Below are positions 60,937 through 64,000 of a stretch of 64,000 nucleotides of DNA, one piece after another (positions within the stretch are counted from its first letter, which is position 1; each line of letters begins with the position of its first letter). Made by a program: the position numbers and the translations under genes. The stretch covers positions 1-64,000 of the forward strand of contig CAMHQC010000003.1 in assembly GCA_946187325.1 (NCBI GenBank), read 5' to 3'. A model generated the notes under the pieces. The model was not told the DNA's origin and did not search any database. It was given only the letters and a program-made list of their open reading frames with translations. The stretch is from an uncultured Clostridia bacterium. GTDB lineage: Bacteria; Bacillota; Clostridia; Oscillospirales; Acutalibacteraceae.

Positions 60937-61752
60937 TCAAGCGTCCTCGGTATTATCCGAGTCGTCTGTTTTTTCCGAAACCTCGGGCTCGGGCTGTTTT
61001 TCAACCTCGACAGCAGCTTCAGGTTCGGATTTCTCAGCCGCTTCGGCGGGAATTTCGCCGTTTTGAGCCGCAAGATACTCGGCAATAGCCTTCTGTTTTT
61101 GTTCTTCGGTAAGGCCTGCTTTTTCCATAGCTTCCTGTGCCTTCATCATACCCTTTTCCTTAGAATAAGCCATAGCGTTAATTACAACGCGGACAGCCTG
61201 GTACAAGAAAAAGATAATCATAGGAAGTAAAATCCAAAGGAAGAAACCGTTAGGCGTCTGTAGATAGTTTAAAACTCCGCCGAGACCGTTAATCTTAGTT
61301 CCGTGGTAAACGGCAAGGACATCAGTATTAAGTATTTCGGGGAATACGGTCTGATTATTTTTATCCTGGTCGTAGGTGTCGTTATTATCACCTTTCGTCA
61401 GCATATTGCCGTCTTTGTTTATCTTATAGATTCTATGGGTTACGTAGTCGCGTTCGCCGTTACCGTCGATATCGGCGGCAAAGGTCACAACGTCGCCGAC
61501 CTTATACTTAGCGGATACTTTATCTCCTACGACATCACAGATAAGCATATCGCCCTTGTTAAAATCGTCGGGCTTGTCGCCTTTCATAGAGTCGGTGAGT
61601 ACGCCGATAGGCGCTTTACCGAATACGTTCGGAACTCCCTCGGAATTTCGAGCAGTCAGAGCAACCGTCAGGATAAACACCGAAATTATTAAAATCGCGA
61701 TAATTAAAACATCCACGACGATGTGCAGGATTTTGTTCAAAACTTTTTTCAT
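60937..61752 (-). CDS. ER-type signal peptidase I (SipW-like), proximal
   Basis: A 271-aa membrane protease. N-terminal helix about 12-33; Ser55 in LTDSMKGD; His106 in VTHRIYKI in place of Lys; Asp122 in KGDNNDTYDQD; a second helix about 168-193. A long acidic Glu/Pro/Ala tail (200-271) is unusual for the family and would face the cytoplasm. AGAGGA precedes the ATG at 61752; the earlier ATG lacks a site. It follows the small Cys-containing subunit gene and is probably its processing enzyme. Confidence 0.9.
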   Translation of the reverse strand: MKKVLNKILHIVVDVLIIAILIISVFILTVALTARNSEGVPNVFGKAPIGVLTDSMKGDKPDDFNKGDMLICDVVGDKVSAKYKVGDVVTFAADIDGNGERDYVTHRIYKINKDGNMLTKGDNNDTYDQDKNNQTVFPEILNTDVLAVYHGTKINGLGGVLNYLQTPNGFFLWILLPMIIFFLYQAVRVVINAMAYSKEKGMMKAQEAMEKAGLTEEQKQKAIAEYLAAQNGEIPAEAAEKSEPEAAVEVEKQPEPEVSEKTDDSDNTEDA

Positions 61753-61848
61753 TAGGGAATTCCTCTTTTCCATTACCTTATTAATTCAAAGCCGCTTCGC
61801 CCTGTGCTGAGAAGTACGTAGACTTCAGGGCACGTCAGCTTTGCTTTT

Positions 61849-61876
61849 GCCCCGAGCCGAGCAATCGGCTCGGGGC
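61849..61876. other. Strong GC-rich hairpin below the small subunit gene
   Basis: GCCCCGAGCCGA-GCAA-TCGGCTCGGGGC, a 12-bp stem. On the minus (coding) strand AAAAGC follows instead of a U-tract, so it is not a normal terminator for the cluster. Sited 78 bp after the subunit stop, it could protect that mRNA 3' end or attenuate read-through into the signal peptidase gene. Confidence 0.7.
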
Positions 61877-61953
61877 ATAAATGATTTTTTGTTATAATTA
61901 TTAAGCTAACTAAAACTAATTAATTAAATTTATGTTTATATCCAAATTTTTAA

Positions 61954-62760
61954 TTAAGTAGAAGCTCCAGCAAGCTCAAATTTAACTGTAAAGTTAGTCT
62001 GTTTGCCCTGACCAGGATTATCAACACAATGTTGATCATTTCCCTCGTACCATACGAGAAGTGTGTAATACTGAGCTGTAGAGATATCATTAAGAACCTC
62101 AGTAGCTGCACCAGTCTTAGCTGCTACAGATGCAACTGTAGGTGTAGCTGATATGATTGCACTGTAAGCATCACCAACACCGTTCTTAACATCACCTGTT
62201 ACGTTGCCCTCAACGAGAACAGCTTTTGCAAAGTTAGCACCATCGCCTGTCGGGACGATTGTCGCTGTAACTTTTTTGCCGATAGCATTACCATCACTGG
62301 ATTTGATACCGATTCTATAAGCAGCAAAATATCCATTGTTGCTCTTTACATAAGCAGTTTCTGAAGCCGCTTCGCTTTCTGACAAAGCATCAGGAAGAGC
62401 TACTTCTGTAAAAGAACCAATATCAGTGTCGCCAGTTGCCCAAGCACCACCGTTGTCACGGCTTACGTCACCAGCAACAAACGCCTTTGTGGAAGAGCTA
62501 ATCGCTGTACCGGGGTTAAGTGAAACAGGCTTAAGGTCTGTAGCAGTAGTATCGCCAAAAGAAACAGTACGATCCCATTTTTTACCATTTGTAGATGTAA
62601 TCTGGAGACCATTTGCTACAGCAGCTTTTACAGCGATAGTGTTAGCTTCAACTGTCTTGTTGATTGTGAACCATGCGTATGTTGCGGAGCCTAAAGCTAC
62701 GAGAGCAACAAGAAGCATAGCTACGGATGATAATAACATCTTTTTTCTTGTGTTTTTCAT
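61954..62760 (-). CDS. TasA/camelysin-like exported subunit
   Basis: A 268-aa protein with a textbook SipW-dependent-type N-terminus: MKNTRKKMLLSSVAMLLVAL, then GSATYAWFTINKTVEANTI (about 24-42). The body is beta-rich and Ala/Thr/Gly-rich. The C-terminal family motif is VWYEGNDQHC (about 236-245). AAGGAGGA before the ATG at 62760 is the best ribosome binding site in the cluster, and a stable hairpin follows the gene, so this may be the major subunit. It resembles TasA/CalY in signal type only; sequence identity to them was not tested. Confidence 0.8.
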   Translation of the reverse strand: MKNTRKKMLLSSVAMLLVALVALGSATYAWFTINKTVEANTIAVKAAVANGLQITSTNGKKWDRTVSFGDTTATDLKPVSLNPGTAISSSTKAFVAGDVSRDNGGAWATGDTDIGSFTEVALPDALSESEAASETAYVKSNNGYFAAYRIGIKSSDGNAIGKKVTATIVPTGDGANFAKAVLVEGNVTGDVKNGVGDAYSAIISATPTVASVAAKTGAATEVLNDISTAQYYTLLVWYEGNDQHCVDNPGQGKQTNFTVKFELAGAST

Positions 62761-62886
62761 TAGAGAATCCTCCTTAAAATTATTTTGGTTGCAAAACACA
62801 TAGCAACCTTAGTTACAATATATATCACGACACCGCTTCGCCGCCTCAGCAACGCGGCTTACGGTGATATGACCGAAATTCTTGTA

Positions 62887-62902
62887 CCCCTTTTTAAAGG
62901 GG
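62887..62902. repeat. CCCCTTTTTAAAGGGG palindrome
   Basis: Lies 7 bp past the stop of the gene at 62910-63737, same orientation as the copy at 60884. The adjoining 62821-62871 also forms a hairpin (ATATCAC with GTGATAT). Confidence 0.75.
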
Positions 62903-62909
62903 GACGAGG

Positions 62910-63737
62910 TTATTTATTCGCTTCGTCGGGATTGTCAGGAACAACATCAAAGACCATCTGGCTTCGGATTGTGCCGCCGCGGATTGCGTCTACACACTCG
63001 GGGTCGTTGCCCTCTATCCACATAACTACGGTGAACTTATCGACCGAACCGGCTTTAAGCGGCGAATCCTTCGTTTTAATAACATCGTCGGTATCAACCC
63101 ACTTAGTAGCGTCGGTTTCGGCTGTTTTACGGTTTCTATAAGAACCCTTGGCGTAAGTATTATCCTTACCGTTTTTATAGATCTGGATTCGGATAGCTTC
63201 GTCGGCGGATTTTGAAACACCTGTAATAGTCATAGTGGTGTTGTATTTTAAATCTTGATCGCCTGTATTCTTCAGGAAGAATGTATAGGCGAGGTAGTTT
63301 TCGCCGTTATGCTGACCTGTTTTAGCTCCGTCGAGCCCTTTAGGCAGCCAAGCTTTAGTAATATTGGTGACATCCTTAACGGAACCGCCGTTAAGCTTTA
63401 CAGCCGCGTCGTCAAAAGAAGCGGACTCGGAAAGCATAATCGACTTACCGTCGTAAAGGTCGCCTATAGAGATAACAAGGTCGCCCCACTGAGTAGTGAG
63501 CATCGAGATTATGTACATTATGAGAAGCACCGCTAAAAGCGAACCGAGTATAATAGCATAGCGTTTTTTACGCTTCTTCGCGTCCGCTACCGCTTTAGCG
63601 TCCTCTTGAGCATGGAAATGTTCGTATACGGACGATTTTTTATCCTTAGCGGCTTCGACTTCGTGTTTATGGCCAAGTTTCGCGACTTCTTCGGGAGTAG
63701 GCGCTTCAACCTGTTTATTCTTTTTTCTAAATGGCAT
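62910..63737 (-). CDS. Exported fibre-subunit-like protein with long cytoplasmic N-tail
   Basis: A 275-aa protein. A highly charged N-tail (1-58) precedes one helix (about 60-81) and a beta-rich outside domain. The outside domain ends with the family motif VMWIEGNDPECVDAI (about 238-252). AGGTGAT before the ATG at 63737 supports that start; the GTG upstream is weaker. Unlike its relatives the helix is internal, so it may stay membrane-anchored rather than be cleaved. A possible fibre base or anchor. Confidence 0.75.
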   Translation of the reverse strand: MPFRKKNKQVEAPTPEEVAKLGHKHEVEAAKDKKSSVYEHFHAQEDAKAVADAKKRKKRYAIILGSLLAVLLIMYIISMLTTQWGDLVISIGDLYDGKSIMLSESASFDDAAVKLNGGSVKDVTNITKAWLPKGLDGAKTGQHNGENYLAYTFFLKNTGDQDLKYNTTMTITGVSKSADEAIRIQIYKNGKDNTYAKGSYRNRKTAETDATKWVDTDDVIKTKDSPLKAGSVDKFTVVMWIEGNDPECVDAIRGGTIRSQMVFDVVPDNPDEANK

Positions 63738-63800
63738 TTTTATCACCTGCTCCTTTCAATAGCAACATTTTAAAAAATGAGTACGAATATACAATTTCCA

Positions 63801-63816
63801 CCCCTTTAAAAAGGGG
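63801..63816. repeat. CCCCTTTAAAAAGGGG palindrome
   Basis: Inverted copy of the 62887 and 60884 palindromes, 13 bp past the stop of the partial gene at 63830. Confidence 0.75.
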
Positions 63817-63829
63817 TACGAGAAAGAAT

Positions 63830-64000
63830 TTAACCCGGTACGTTGGAACCGTTCTTAATTCCTACAAACGCAAGTCTTACACTCAGGTTAGAACCCTGAA
63901 TCCTGTTAACACATTCGGGGTCTTCGCCCTCGAGCCAAAGTCTTACTGTAACTTTTCTGGGAGTAAGTCTGTCGAGCGAGAATAGATTATTGGAATCGCC
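63830..64000 (-). CDS. Fibre-subunit-like protein, C-terminal part only
   Basis: The last 56 residues of a gene that runs off the window. It contains the family motif VRLWLEGEDPECVNRI (about 19-34 of the visible part) and ends NGSNVPG before TAA at 63830-63832. The E-D-P-E-C-V core matches the next gene downstream (NDPECVD), so they are close paralogs. The cluster therefore continues beyond 64000. Confidence 0.8.
   Translation of the reverse strand, partial: GDSNNLFSLDRLTPRKVTVRLWLEGEDPECVNRIQGSNLSVRLAFVGIKNGSNVPG

Noticed and set aside
42385-64000. Sortase-anchored pilus
   Set aside because: No LPXTG-type motif in any of the complete surface proteins and no sortase gene in the window.

Overview
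The window looks like a chromosome segment from a gut Firmicute of the Ruminococcus / Oscillospiraceae type. The signs are moderate-to-low GC DNA, a dockerin-bearing LRR protein, CBM26-like starch-binding modules, Ruminococcus-style signal peptides, a complete clostridial-type arginine operon and a membrane pyrophosphatase. The genus is an inference from gene content; no 16S gene is present.

Layout. 1-214: end of a tRNA-Glu, a tRNA-Leu(TAA) and a terminator. 417-861: four tandem copies of a ~112-bp repeat. 988-5560: an ECF sigma/anti-sigma pair with its own ECF-type promoter, two envelope proteins, a GT2 glycosyltransferase and a RAYT (Y1 REP-associated transposase). 5626-6402: a dense array of hairpin repeats. 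6466-10178: a 1,075-aa beta-helix surface protein and a 56-aa peptide behind a long structured leader. 10294-10538: more repeats, in inverted orientation. 10540-31374: housekeeping genes on both strands (CapD-type dehydratase, CorA, GH13, MecA-like protein, uracil permease/upp, purine permease, HD+STAS pair, birA, ECF S component, a 23S-IVS-type four-helix protein, coaX, split transketolase, trxA-trxB, membrane pyrophosphatase, an apparently dead beta-lactamase-like lipoprotein, a flavin reductase). 31607-40710: argGHCJB-GNAT-argDF plus an ArsC/Spx-like gene, behind an ARG-box promoter. 40708-42326: LRR-dockerin protein and lipoprotein. 42385-49140: a 2,251-aa secreted protein with starch-binding-type modules. 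49585-64000: a long minus-strand cluster that runs off the window.

The 49585-64000 cluster is the most interesting part. It encodes at least six exported proteins that share a short N-terminal (S/Y)W(F/Y) anchor and, in most, a late W-(L/I/Y)-E-G/A motif. They resemble SipW-dependent TasA/camelysin-type fibre subunits. Two ER-type (Ser/His/Asp) signal peptidases lie inside the cluster. In the middle sits a membrane-anchored McrB-like AAA+ ATPase next to a DUF2357/McrC-like protein with a very long coiled coil. One subunit and the giant neighbouring protein carry CBM26-like modules. A surface-fibre or starch-adhesion machine with a repurposed McrBC-type motor is one reading; a McrBC/CoCoNuT-like defence module embedded in a surface operon is another.

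A second notable system is the RAYT at 5099-5560. Next to it and at 10409 are six hairpins, each with an 8-bp stem, a 6-nt loop and an abutting GTAG tetranucleotide. Their stems covary, which is the signature of REP elements. A related heptamer-type repeat flanks the four-helix-bundle gene at 22934-23293.
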